Source of the DNA: Fragilaria crotonensis
Lineage: Eukaryota > Bacillariophyta > Fragilariophyceae > Fragilariales > Fragilariaceae
DNA: 63,024 nucleotides
Assembly (NCBI GenBank): GCA_022925895.1
Contig: JAKSYS010000349.1
Location: 1 to 63,024, forward strand
Direction of reading: 5' to 3'
Positions 29,444 through 38,536 of the stretch are shown one piece after another; the stretch's first letter is position 1, and every line of letters starts with the position of its first letter. The notes under the pieces were generated by a model. It had not been told where the DNA came from and ran no database searches. It saw only the letters and a program-made list of their open reading frames with translations. A program made the translations under genes and the position numbers.

Positions 29444-30637
29444 CTACACCATCCTCGCTCGCTTGCGACGCCTGCACGCTTCGACATGTTCCTCCAGGCA
29501 ACGCGTAATTTCGAATAGTTGACACTTTCGAGCAATATCAAGAGCTGTCGAACCAGCCTTATTTCGTAGATTCGCATCGACTCTGTCGCATTGCAACAAC
29601 TCGCGAACGACATCGACATCGTCCCTGAGACACGCCCAGATAAGGGCTGTGTTACCGAGAGCTCCTTTGACGTTCGGATCCACCCTCTCGCAACTCAAGA
29701 ACTCGCGAATAACATCCCGATGGCCTTCGCAGCACGCCCAGAAAAATGCTGTACGGCCTTCCTGATCCTTGGCATTCACATCCACCGTGTTGTGCTGGAG
29801 CAATGCGCGGGCTATTTCCACATGGCCTTGCAGACACGCCGACATGAGAGCTGTTTCACCAGTGTTCTCCCGAAGGTTCACATCAACATTGTCGTGTTGG
29901 AGCAACGCGTGGACGATTTCTACATCGCCTTCTTGACTCGCAATGTATAGGGATGTGCGTCCATCATGCAATCGAGTATTCACATCCACCTTCTCATGCT
30001 GAAGCAAATCCCGGACGCCATCGGGAAGGCTGTCTTGGCTTGCAAAGAATAACGCCGTCATACCATATTTATCCTTGGCATCCACATCGACATTGTCTCG
30101 TTTCAAGATTTCAAGGGCCACATCTGAAAGACAGTCTTTGCATGCCCAGTATAGCGCCGTCACACCATTTCTATCCTTGGCATTCACATCGACATTGTCT
30201 CGTTTCAAGATTTCAAGGGCCACATCTGATAGGCTCTCGCGGCACGCATGGATAAGGGCTGTCCCACCACCCTGATCCTTGACATTTACATCAACATTGT
30301 CTTGTTTCAAGATTTCAAGGGCCACATCTGAAATGCAGTCATTTATGCATGCCCAGGAAAGGGCTGTGTTGCCATCACTATCCTTGACGTTCACATCGAC
30401 ATTGTCTTGTTTCAAGATTGCATGGGCGACATCTGATAGGTTGATGCTACACGCCAAGATAAGGGCCGTCACACCATTTCTATCCTTGGCATTCACGTCA
30501 ACATTGTCTCGTTTCAAAATTTCAAGGGCCACATCTGAAAGGCCGTTTTTGCACACATGGATAAGGGCTGTATCGCCATCCCAACAACCCTTAACGAGCT
30601 CACAAGCCTTGTGAGCTCGTTGGAAATGAATCCCCAT
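29444..30637 (-). CDS. Ankyrin-repeat protein, about 11 repeats, intact
   Basis: Protein-protein interaction solenoid. The open frame extends 5' to 30673, but the first ATG is 30637, giving about 397 residues. From residue ~20 it carries about eleven consecutive 33-34-residue ankyrin repeats: five with a LSDVALEILKRDNVDVN-type core, then SLYIASQEGDVEIVHALLQH, ETALMSACLQGHVEIARALL, TAFFWACCEGHRDVIREFL and TALIWACLRDDVDVVRELL, and a basic tail RRRKRARMV. No other domain, signal peptide or membrane span. Repeats 1-5 are very alike at DNA level, so the array has expanded recently. It is the best preserved minus-strand member of the ankyrin family scattered in this window. Partners unknown. Confidence 0.85.
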   Translation of the reverse strand: MGIHFQRAHKACELVKGCWDGDTALIHVCKNGLSDVALEILKRDNVDVNAKDRNGVTALILACSINLSDVAHAILKQDNVDVNVKDSDGNTALSWACINDCISDVALEILKQDNVDVNVKDQGGGTALIHACRESLSDVALEILKRDNVDVNAKDRNGVTALYWACKDCLSDVALEILKRDNVDVDAKDKYGMTALFFASQDSLPDGVRDLLQHEKVDVNTRLHDGRTSLYIASQEGDVEIVHALLQHDNVDVNLRENTGETALMSACLQGHVEIARALLQHNTVDVNAKDQEGRTAFFWACCEGHRDVIREFLSCERVDPNVKGALGNTALIWACLRDDVDVVRELLQCDRVDANLRNKAGSTALDIARKCQLFEITRCLEEHVEACRRRKRARMV

Positions 30638-30672
30638 ATTGTGCCCCAGCGCCCGGTTCGTCTCAAAACACA

Positions 30673-32159
30673 ATGAAGAAAGGGCGACTCCGCGACCAGC
30701 TCAAACCGTTCAAACTGCCTGCGATTTGTGTGAAGGCCCAGTCAGAAGCATCCCGTAAGAGAATGCCCCGCGACCAGGCCGGTTTAATTGGGGGACATCC
30801 CCCAAAATACCCAATTAGGCTAATTGGGGGAGATTTTGGAGGCTAATTTGGGGCTAATTGGGGGAGATTTCCGAAACGTCAGGAAAATGTAACTAAATCT
30901 CAGCTTCATGAGTCTATGCTGCTGTAATTTTTTCAAGGGAGAGGTTAGTGTTTGCACTGGAGGAGGAAACTTCCAACAATGAAAAATCAGTTGACATGAA
31001 TTTCATCCAAACTGATGACTGCAACATCTGACTATGCATGTTCCTGGGGATACGTAAGATAGTACCAGCAATCTGCCATACAAGCACTTCTTCAGGTTGG
31101 GGAAGCAACAACCCTTGTGGTGAATGCCTCATCAACCATTGCAAGACATCTTCAAACAACTGGAGCCATCTTAAGGTTTTTTAAGAATTGGTTTGATTCT
31201 TCTTTGATACTACATACTGACAAATTCTAGGAATTCATCGTTGAGTTGATCCACAACTTGTACATCAACCCTGCAAACTTTGCTTCTTGTTTGTTCAATG
31301 TAAAAGTTCAGCAAAATCAGGGCCATTAATATTAACAAGCTGATTAGGTAGGCATTGAGGTGTCTCCAAATCAGAACCTTAATGAGAGTTCCCTTGTCCC
31401 ACAATAATGGAAGTTCCACCATCAATGAGAAAACCAAACACTCGCTCCTAGGAACCACCACCAATTCTTCTTCTTGAGACAGAGAATATTTATCTGATGT
31501 TTAATTCAACAATGGATTCCACCCTCAATGAAGATGTTATTGTGTTTTGGATCTCTTATGTGATGATCTGAAGATGTACTTGCATTTTTCTAATTGGGTT
31601 AATTGGGGGGGAAACCGAATCCTGCCCACACATTGCAGAGCACATAACCCAATAAAAACGCTTAATTGGGGGAGATTTTGAAACTCAATTGGGGGAAATG
31701 ACCCCCAATTAAGGTGATTTCCCCCAATTAAACCGGCCTGCCCGCGACGTCGGATCCGTAAACCTCGATGAGTCGGTTCGTTGCTCTGCACAGGCACTTG
31801 CTCGCCAAGTCACGGATGATAGCATTCAAGACATGATGGATATGTTTATCTGGTCACCATTTGGACTTCCCGAGAACGAGAAAACATCCGGTCATCTGCA
31901 CTGTAAGAAAACCACCAACAATCTGGAAGATGTGGCGTTAACTAAGGAAACTCGAAGGAAAAGGGACGGCACGAAACGCCGACGTCGTCATCACAAGGAA
32001 GGTAAACGACGTTATGATACGGACGAGGTGAGAGATATTCCCGATGAACGCTCCTGTGACAGTCTTGCCAAAACAGTGGCCACCTCGAACCCAAATCAAG
32101 CAAAAGAAGGGCGAATGCCGTCACAATCAAGTCACTCACCAGCGGCAACTGACATCTGA
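30673..32159 (+). pseudogene. Unknown basic protein gene split by a hAT-like insertion
   Basis: ATG 30673 opens MKKGRLRDQLKPFKLPAICV and EASRKRMPRD, ending exactly at the left target-site copy of the 966-bp element. Removing the element and one 8-bp target copy puts the frame back into register with VGSVNLDESVRCSAQALARQ, DMMDMFIWSPFGLPENEKTS, a basic KRRRRHHKEGKRRYDTDEVR region and a stop after 32156. So the two halves were one plus-strand frame before insertion. The product is not recognised. It is head-to-head with the ankyrin gene (ATGs 35 bp apart), which is unusual unless one of them lacks its true 5' end. Confidence 0.5.
30775..31740. mobile_element. Non-autonomous hAT-like DNA transposon, 966 bp, 8-bp target duplication
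   Basis: Termini are perfect inverted repeats of about 20 bp, CAGGCCGGTTTAATTGGGGG on the left and its complement ending CCGGCCTG on the right. The element is flanked by the identical 8 bp CCCGCGAC (30767-30774 and 31741-31748). CAG...CTG ends and 8-bp duplications are typical of the hAT superfamily. Both subterminal regions (30781-30870 and 31590-31735) carry many copies of AATTGGGGG in both orientations, as expected for transposase binding sites. No transposase frame is present, so it would depend on a partner elsewhere. Confidence 0.88.
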
Positions 32160-32503
32160 AGGCCCAAGGGCCGCATGATTTGTCGGCAAGTCTTCGTGAA
32201 CGCAGACCTCGCAGCACATCGATGCAGTTGTTGTTTAATCACTGATCTTCACTATTCTCGAATCATCTAGTAATCTGAAAACTCTCCGTGTCATCGGCGA
32301 TAATGATTATAGGAATACTCCGTATGAAGACAACCAAGTTTGCGACCAAAATGTTCCATCGCGATCGCGTTACCACATGCTATCTGAGTAGACATTGAAT
32401 ACCTTCAAACTCCAAATTGATTTTCTCTATCGTCGTTGTCTATTATTCTATTGGTATCACCATGACGGATAGAGTTACAGCACTTCCTGGTCCATTAATC
32501 ATG
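32160..32503. other. Intergenic; nothing recognised
   Basis: Gap between the split basic-protein gene (+) and the 3' end of the repeat-rich protein gene (-). No repeat or coding signal seen. Confidence 0.35.
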
Positions 32504-35500
32504 TCAGATTTCATCAGCAAAAAAGATGGGCGGGTTGCTCAATTGCTCACTACCTGCAGGAACATCAACCTGCATCACCCAGACTTCCTTGCTACTTATC
32601 TCATTGCTCACCCTCTTTTTCTCAACTGCCATCTTGTCGGCCGTATCATTTTCCTCCTCAACGTTGCGTTGCATGTCTTCGACTTGAGCTTGGATTTCTT
32701 CCGAGGCAAGCTTCTCAGCTGCCATAGCTTCGTCCACAAGCGCTTTCTCGGCAGCGACACGTTCTGCTTCAATTCTGTTTCTCTCCTCCTCCAGCTGTCT
32801 GGCTTCCGCTGCCTTCTTTGCGGCTTCAATTCTTTCAGCCTGAAGCTTTTGAGCACATTCTTGGGCTCGCCCTGCCCCGTGGAACCCCAGGGCTGTCACG
32901 GCAGCAAGCGCCGAAACAAGCTTCTGTGTCGCCTTACTAGCGGCAGCTACTGCAGTTTCTTCCGTCTTGTCACCTGCAGCAGCTTTTACACTGAAGAATG
33001 CAGCTTTCCCGCCTTCGATCAAGCCGGTGGCGAGTCGGGAAGCAGCAAAGCCAACTAAGTCAGCGTCTGCCTCCTCGTTAAGCTGTCGTAATCCCTTTTC
33101 GGGAGTGACAGACTCGACAATTATAGAAGTGATGTCGTCGCGCGAGAGAGTTTGCCAATAAGTCGGCTCCCTTTTCTTCTTTTTCGGTTTTGAAGGAGGT
33201 GAAATAGCTCCTACCTCTTCCCATGGTTCCGCCGACGCCGGTGCTTCAGACGTATCAGGTGTGGAAGTAGAGCCTGCAACCTGGGTCGCTGGACTCTCTA
33301 TCTCATCTTTCGTGTCCTGAGCATCTGCGATTGCCAATGGCTCCTCTGACGCTTCCTTTTCTGGAGCAGAAGATGTGAAGGTAGGCTCTGCAATCAGGCT
33401 AGCTAGACTCGCTGCCTCGTCTTGCATGCCTTCCATGCCCAAGACTTCCGACGGCTCCTCTGACGCAACTTCTTCTGAAGCAATGGACGCGGAAGATGAT
33501 TCTGACGCACCTTCTTCCGAAGCAATGGACACGGAAGATGATTCTGACGCACCTTCTTCCGAAGCAATGGACGCGGAAGATGATTCTGACACAACTTCTT
33601 CCGAAGCAATGGACGCGGAAGATGATACTGACGCACCTTCTTCCGAAGCAATGGACACGGAAGATGATTCTGACGCACCTTCTTCCGAAGCGATGGACGC
33701 GGAAGATGATTCTGACGCACCTTCTTCCGAAGCAATGGACGCGGAAGATGATTCTGACGCAACTTCTTCCGAAGCAATGGACGCGGAAGATGATTCTGAC
33801 GCACCTTCTTCCGAAGCGATGGACGCGGAAGATGATTCTGACGCAACTTCTTCCGAAGCAATGGACGCGGAAGATGATTCTGACGCAACTTCATCCGAAG
33901 CAATGGATGCGGAAGATGATTCTGACGCACCTTCTTCCGAAGCAACGGACGCGAAAGATGATTCTGACGCAACTTCTTCCGAAGCAATGGACGCGGAAGA
34001 TGATTCTGATGCACCTTCTTCCGAAGCAATGGACGCGGAAGATGATTCTGACGCACCTTCTTCCGAAGCAATGGACGCGGAAGATGATTCTGACGCACCT
34101 TCTTCCGAAGCAATGGACGCGGAAGATGATTCTGACGCAACTTCTTCCGAAGCAATGGACGCGGAAGATGATTCTGACGCAACTTCATCCGAAGAAATGG
34201 ATACGGAAGTAGATTCTATAACCTGACTTGCTGGCTCCTTCTTTTTTCTCTTTCGTGCTTGAGAAAGCGAAACCGCCATAGCGACTTTCGTTGGCTCCTC
34301 TGCCACCATTACTTCTGAAGATTCCTCAATCTGGCTCGCTAGGATCGCTGCGTTATCTTGCATGTCCTCCACGGCAGCGATTGCCGATGGTTCCTCTGAC
34401 GCTGGTTCTTCTAACTTCAGGGATAAAGAGATGGGGCCTGCAACCTCATTAGCTGCACTCGCCTCCATATCTTGCACATCTTCAGAGTTGCCGATTGCAG
34501 ATTGCTCCTCAGACGCCTCTTCTGCTGAAGTAGCCGATTCGATGACCGATTCGAGGGGAGGGTCAGCACGCATACCAGCTGGACTCGTTGTCGCATTTTG
34601 CAAGCTCACTGTGTCGACGGTTTCTGATGGCTCCACTGACGCCTGTTCGTCCGAGGAAATAGATGTAGAGGAAGGTTCCACAACCTGGCTCGCTGGCTCC
34701 TTCTTTTTTCTCTTTCGTGATTGTGAAGGCGAAACCAGCTTCGCGACTTTCGTTGGTTTCTCTGACACACTTAGTTCTGTCTTATCTTGCACATCTTTAG
34801 TGTCGCCGATTGGAAATGGATCCGCTGACGCCTCTTCTCCTGAAGTAACCGATTCGAGGGCAGGGTCTGCACGCAGGCCAGCTGGACTCGTTGTCGCATC
34901 AAGCAAGCTCACTGTGTTGACGGTTTCTGATGGCTCCACTGACGCCTGCTCGTCCGAGGAAATAGATGTAGAGGAAGGTTCCACAACCTGGCTCGCTGGC
35001 TCCTTCTTTTTTCTCTTTCGTGATTGTGAAGGCGAAACCAGCTTCGCGACTTTCGTTGGTTTCTCTGACACACTTAGTTCTGTCTTATCTTGCACATCTT
35101 TAGTGTCGCCGATTGGAAATGGATCCGCTGACGCCTCTTCTCCTGAAGTAACCGATTCGAGGGCAGGGTCTGCACGCAGGCCAGCTGGACTCGTTGTCGC
35201 ATATTGCAAGCTCACTGTGTTGACGGTGTCTGATGGCTCCACTGACGCCTGCTCGTCCGATGAAACAGATGCAGAGGAAGGTTCCACAACCTGGCTCGCT
35301 GGCTCCTTCTTTTTTCTCTTTCGTGATTGAGAAGGCGAAACCGCCTTTGCGCCTTTCGTTGGTTTCTCTGACACACTTAGTTCTGACTTATCTTGCACAT
35401 CTTTAGTGTCACCGATTCGAAATGGATCCTCTGACGCCTCTTCTCCTGAAGTAAATGATTCGGGGTTAGGATCTGCTGTCAGGCTCGCTGGACTCATCGT

Positions 35501-36346
35501 CTCATTTTTCGAGCCCTCAGCGTCGACGATTTCCGATGACTCCATTGACACCTGTTCGTCCGAGGAAACAGAAACAGAGGAAGGTTCCACAACCTGGCTC
35601 GCTGGCTCCTTCTTTTTTCTCTTCCGTGATTGAGACGGCGAAACCGCCTTCGCGCCTTTCGTTGGCGCCTTCGACACCGTTCTTCCTTGTGAAGTAACGG
35701 ATGAGGAGGCAGATTCTTTCATCGTTGGCAGTTCTTCCGATGCGACGGATGCGGGAAAAGGTGGACTCGCTGTCATTCGCACGTCCTCAGTGATATTGAT
35801 TGCCTCCAAGACATCTTCCAACAGGCTCTTCGTCTCAGCAGTTACGGTACCGACAGGCACGTTGTTGTCAATGGAGCCTTCTGGCTGCAATGCCGAGGAG
35901 CTATCCTTTTCCTCAGCAATAATTTCAGAAACAACATGTTGTGCCTCGAGGGTCGAGGCACCTTTGGTAGCAGCTGCTTCCATAGCAAGACGAGCCTCCA
36001 GAAGTGATCGTTGAAAAGCGAACTGGGAGACTCGTGCGGACGGGTCTCGTTCCTCATCTAGCTCGGTATCCGCAGCTCCGTCCTCAGATTGCCGAAGCAC
36101 CAGACGAGTGGAAAACAGCCTTCTCGAACTGCTTGAACTGCTTGCATCCTGGCTCAGATTAGATTGCTGTTTGCGGACGAGCCACGAGCGGTGTGATGAA
36201 CTCTGCAACGACTTTTTCTGGTTGGCGTTCGACAACGGAGGCCGCACAGATGACGCAACAAAACTTGCAGCAATCGTTGTTTGTGGCAGCGACAGGACAA
36301 GACCAAGCCAGAGGGCTGTGGTGACAAGAATGGTTCGATTTCCCAT
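32504..36346 (-). CDS. Very large Ser/Glu-rich repeat protein with signal peptide and C-terminal coiled coil
   Basis: Function unknown. ATG 36346 (Met51 of the longest frame) starts a signal peptide (ALWLGLVLSLPQTTIAASF) whose end resembles the ASAF plastid motif, so about 1,280 residues are predicted. Then come a Ser-rich segment, 101-residue repeats that each begin PTK-[GV]-AK-x-VSPSQSRKRKKKEP (about 4.5 copies), a run of about seventeen 14-residue ASESSSASIASEEG-type repeats, and a C-terminal third with TYWQTLSRDDITSIIVES, an Ala-rich membrane-like patch (KLVSALAAVTALGFHGAG) and a long charged coiled coil ending in FFADEI. The acidic repeats are probably disordered. The frame is intact over 3.8 kb despite the repeats. 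Possible roles (silica or wall matrix, plastid envelope) are guesses. Confidence 0.75.
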   Translation of the reverse strand: MGNRTILVTTALWLGLVLSLPQTTIAASFVASSVRPPLSNANQKKSLQSSSHRSWLVRKQQSNLSQDASSSSSSRRLFSTRLVLRQSEDGAADTELDEERDPSARVSQFAFQRSLLEARLAMEAAATKGASTLEAQHVVSEIIAEEKDSSSALQPEGSIDNNVPVGTVTAETKSLLEDVLEAINITEDVRMTASPPFPASVASEELPTMKESASSSVTSQGRTVSKAPTKGAKAVSPSQSRKRKKKEPASQVVEPSSVSVSSDEQVSMESSEIVDAEGSKNETMSPASLTADPNPESFTSGEEASEDPFRIGDTKDVQDKSELSVSEKPTKGAKAVSPSQSRKRKKKEPASQVVEPSSASVSSDEQASVEPSDTVNTVSLQYATTSPAGLRADPALESVTSGEEASADPFPIGDTKDVQDKTELSVSEKPTKVAKLVSPSQSRKRKKKEPASQVVEPSSTSISSDEQASVEPSETVNTVSLLDATTSPAGLRADPALESVTSGEEASADPFPIGDTKDVQDKTELSVSEKPTKVAKLVSPSQSRKRKKKEPASQVVEPSSTSISSDEQASVEPSETVDTVSLQNATTSPAGMRADPPLESVIESATSAEEASEEQSAIGNSEDVQDMEASAANEVAGPISLSLKLEEPASEEPSAIAAVEDMQDNAAILASQIEESSEVMVAEEPTKVAMAVSLSQARKRKKKEPASQVIESTSVSISSDEVASESSSASIASEEVASESSSASIASEEGASESSSASIASEEGASESSSASIASEEGASESSSASIASEEVASESSFASVASEEGASESSSASIASDEVASESSSASIASEEVASESSSASIASEEGASESSSASIASEEVASESSSASIASEEGASESSSASIASEEGASESSSVSIASEEGASVSSSASIASEEVVSESSSASIASEEGASESSSVSIASEEGASESSSASIASEEVASEEPSEVLGMEGMQDEAASLASLIAEPTFTSSAPEKEASEEPLAIADAQDTKDEIESPATQVAGSTSTPDTSEAPASAEPWEEVGAISPPSKPKKKKREPTYWQTLSRDDITSIIVESVTPEKGLRQLNEEADADLVGFAASRLATGLIEGGKAAFFSVKAAAGDKTEETAVAAASKATQKLVSALAAVTALGFHGAGRAQECAQKLQAERIEAAKKAAEARQLEEERNRIEAERVAAEKALVDEAMAAEKLASEEIQAQVEDMQRNVEEENDTADKMAVEKKRVSNEISSKEVWVMQVDVPAGSEQLSNPPIFFADEI
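33475..34205 (-). repeat. 42-bp coding minisatellite, about 17 copies
   Basis: Units of 42 bp encode a 14-residue Ser/Ala/Glu repeat in the large gene. Copies differ by a few substitutions (GAA/GTT for Gly/Val, Ser/Pro swaps on the other strand) and no unit changes length, so the frame is preserved. Confidence 0.85.
34250..35690 (-). repeat. 303-bp coding tandem repeat, about 4.5 copies
   Basis: Spacing between equivalent sites is 303 bp (for example GTGAAGGCGAAACC at 34723 and 35026), i.e. 101 codons. The two middle copies are almost identical in DNA, the outer ones diverged, which suggests recent unequal exchange in the middle. The unit carries a basic SRKRKKKEP block and an acidic remainder. 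Confidence 0.8.
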
Positions 36347-36499
36347 GGAGGTGGCTGTTTGCGATGAGTTTCGGTAAGATCGCACTGATATATTGATCGC
36401 AGAAGATACTGTTCCAGCTGGCTTATTATGGATCTTCAAGGCCTGACACCTAAGACACGCAACATGCAGTTTGCAATTGGCAGCGCAGATAGGCATGAA

Positions 36500-36620
36500 T
36501 ACGATCTACTACTACTAGACTGTGCTACTTCTACCGGTAGTATGACATACTCCAATAGTAGAACTATTCACGGTCCAATCTACTGGAGTACTGTGGAGTA
36601 AGAGTACCGGTACGTCCCTT
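36500..36620. repeat. Palindrome-rich tract upstream of the large repeat gene
   Basis: TACTACTACTAGACTG, GTAGTATGAC and ACCGGTAC-type motifs form another GTAC/CTAG tract in a promoter position. Confidence 0.4.
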
Positions 36621-36859
36621 TTCACGGAGCAAGTGACGAGTGACGACATGCCCACAACAGATGACGACCGTTCGCTCTTTTCGAGGTTCATGGATTCATG
36701 GTTCATATGTTCATATCCTTTCAGTTTTTCCTTCAACTTCCACGTGGCAGGTTCTCACTGCCGAAAACTTGTGTGGACGATGTATCCCTGACCTGTGGCA
36801 CAATGACGCGTACTGGCCTCACGACTCACGACTACACAGCCTAAGTCTAACAATACATC

Positions 36860-38129
36860 ACCATGATTCCAATCTTCGTCGGAGCCGCCATAGTTGGTTC
36901 TGAAGGACAATGGATTGGCCTCCTCTTAAGACATCGGCAGCGTTTGTAAGTACTCCAGGTGCAGCACCGTTAGTAATGTTGCCATCCCCCCAAATCTGGG
37001 TAGAACTGCTGGTTGGTTAACTGCAGTTTCTAAGGGGGTGCTCGCTGCTTGATGCTCGGACAAAGAACATTGCACCTCAAACCTCCAACCCTCGCTGCAT
37101 CGCTACTTGTGGCTGAGCCATTGAATGACAAGGTCACTAAAGTAAGCAGCAATCTTTCTTATTGGTGAGCAGCCTTCCATCATGCCAGTGAAATCTCAAA
37201 AATTCCAGCGCCAATCATGATATCTTTGGTGTTGGGCATCAATGCTCCTCTTGTGGATTTGATCGAGATTGTTCGCTCACAGAAGCCGGATGTTGTCATG
37301 CTGCTGGGCCCGTTCGTCAATTTTGCCAACAGCGAAACGACATTGGAGCTCGACGACGGGACTAAAATGCAAGTTACGTATGAGATATTTTTCGCCAACA
37401 AGTCTTCATCCTTGGTGGAAGAGTTGTTTGAGAGCGACGCGGGCCTGCAAACTCAATCCATCCTTGCACCAAGCCTTGACGATGCGGTAGCGCGGTGGGT
37501 TTTCTCTCAGGCTCCTCTGGCGGATCGATTGCCTCAGGAAGGCAAGATGCTCAATCTTCCAGGTGCCAATGGTATTGAGATTGGGGAAACTTGGTTTGCA
37601 CCACGTTGAGAACGCTGGACGAATGGGAGGGGATCCTCGTCACATTCAGTGTGTTCCCAATCCATGCACACTTCAAATCAATGAAATGGTCGTTGGCATA
37701 ACATCGAACGATGCGCTTTTTCAAATGAGCGCCGATGAGGCAAACGCGAACCTTGCGCCAGGATCTCGATTGACTCGCATGGTAGAACATTTCTTGGAGC
37801 AACGGAGCTATTATCCTCTGTTTCCACCAGCTTTGGGGACAAACTTGGGTTTTCGTCAACTAAAATGCTGCCAAATGCCATGCCGACCTGATGTGTTGAT
37901 TCTGCCATCCAAGCTCGCATGGTTTGCCCGTGCTGTGTGCGACTCGACAGTAGTGGTCAACCCTGGCCACCTTGCCAAGGGCCCATCGGGCGGAACCTAC
38001 GCGGTTATGAATATTCACCCTTTGGATCGAGAGGTGTTGGAGGCTGCCGGCGGCGGTGGCGGTGGCGATGACGTTGAAATGGAGCATATGCCACAAGACC
38101 GCGTGACGATTGAAGTCAAACGAATCTGA
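36860..38129 (+). pseudogene. DNA polymerase alpha subunit B, C-terminal fragment
   Basis: Accessory B subunit of the primase-polymerase complex. From 37217: PLVDLIEIVRSQKPDVVMLL, GPFVNFANSETT and ILAPSLDDAV, then after a one-base frame change near 37590: GDPRHIQCVPNPCTLQINEM, VVGITSNDALFQMS, FLEQRSYYPLFPPALGTNLG, PCRPDVLILPSKLA, VVVNPGHLAKGPSGGTYAV and a stop at 38127-38129. These match the calcineurin-like phosphoesterase half of POLA2 proteins, including the QRSYYPL-P, PDVLI-PS and NPG-L-KG--GGT blocks. The N-terminal half and the OB domain are missing; 36860-37216 holds only degenerate, out-of-frame sequence. It is most likely a 5'-truncated copy; a true gene with long introns is less likely. 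Confidence 0.72.
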
Positions 38130-38536
38130 GGGGCTTGCTTGGCACTTGGTTGAGCGATACGAGAATGGGGGTTTCTTTCCAGACATGCCGTCGAGTCGTC
38201 GAGTGTTGTGACTTGTGACTGGTGTGACGTTGTGATTCGATTTGCAGAATTCGTACTTCATTCTGTGTATGATGGTATGATGGTATTGTGCATACATCGG
38301 TTCGATATCAAACCATATATTTGTATGCTTCTGTTGTTGATTAATGTCGTATCGGACGTAGACAGTATGTGAATAATGCGTTGTGCTTTCATATTAGATA
38401 CTCCGACTCTAGCTAGAGTACTTTGCTCTCTAGCTAGGATACTGAAAACTGAAACGATGCAAGCTTTTATGACTCGAGCCTTAGCGGTACTCCGAATTCA
38501 AACGCTTACAGAGAGTCACAGTCAAAAACAACTAAC

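Noticed and set aside
30914-31159. 81-codon minus-strand frame inside the hAT-like element as a transposase piece
   Set aside because: No hAT dimerisation motif or zinc-finger pattern; length and composition fit chance.
33475-34205. CRISPR-like regular array
   Set aside because: Units are contiguous 42-bp coding repeats without distinct spacers, inside a eukaryotic protein gene.
33375-34226. Long open frames on both strands over the 42-bp repeat (283 and 261 codons)
   Set aside because: Repeat length is a multiple of three, so every frame stays open; the minus-strand Ser/Glu frame continues into unique sequence and a signal peptide, the others do not.
34362-35330. 322-codon plus-strand frame over the 303-bp repeats
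   Set aside because: Antisense shadow of the large minus-strand gene; no start context and ends with the repeats.
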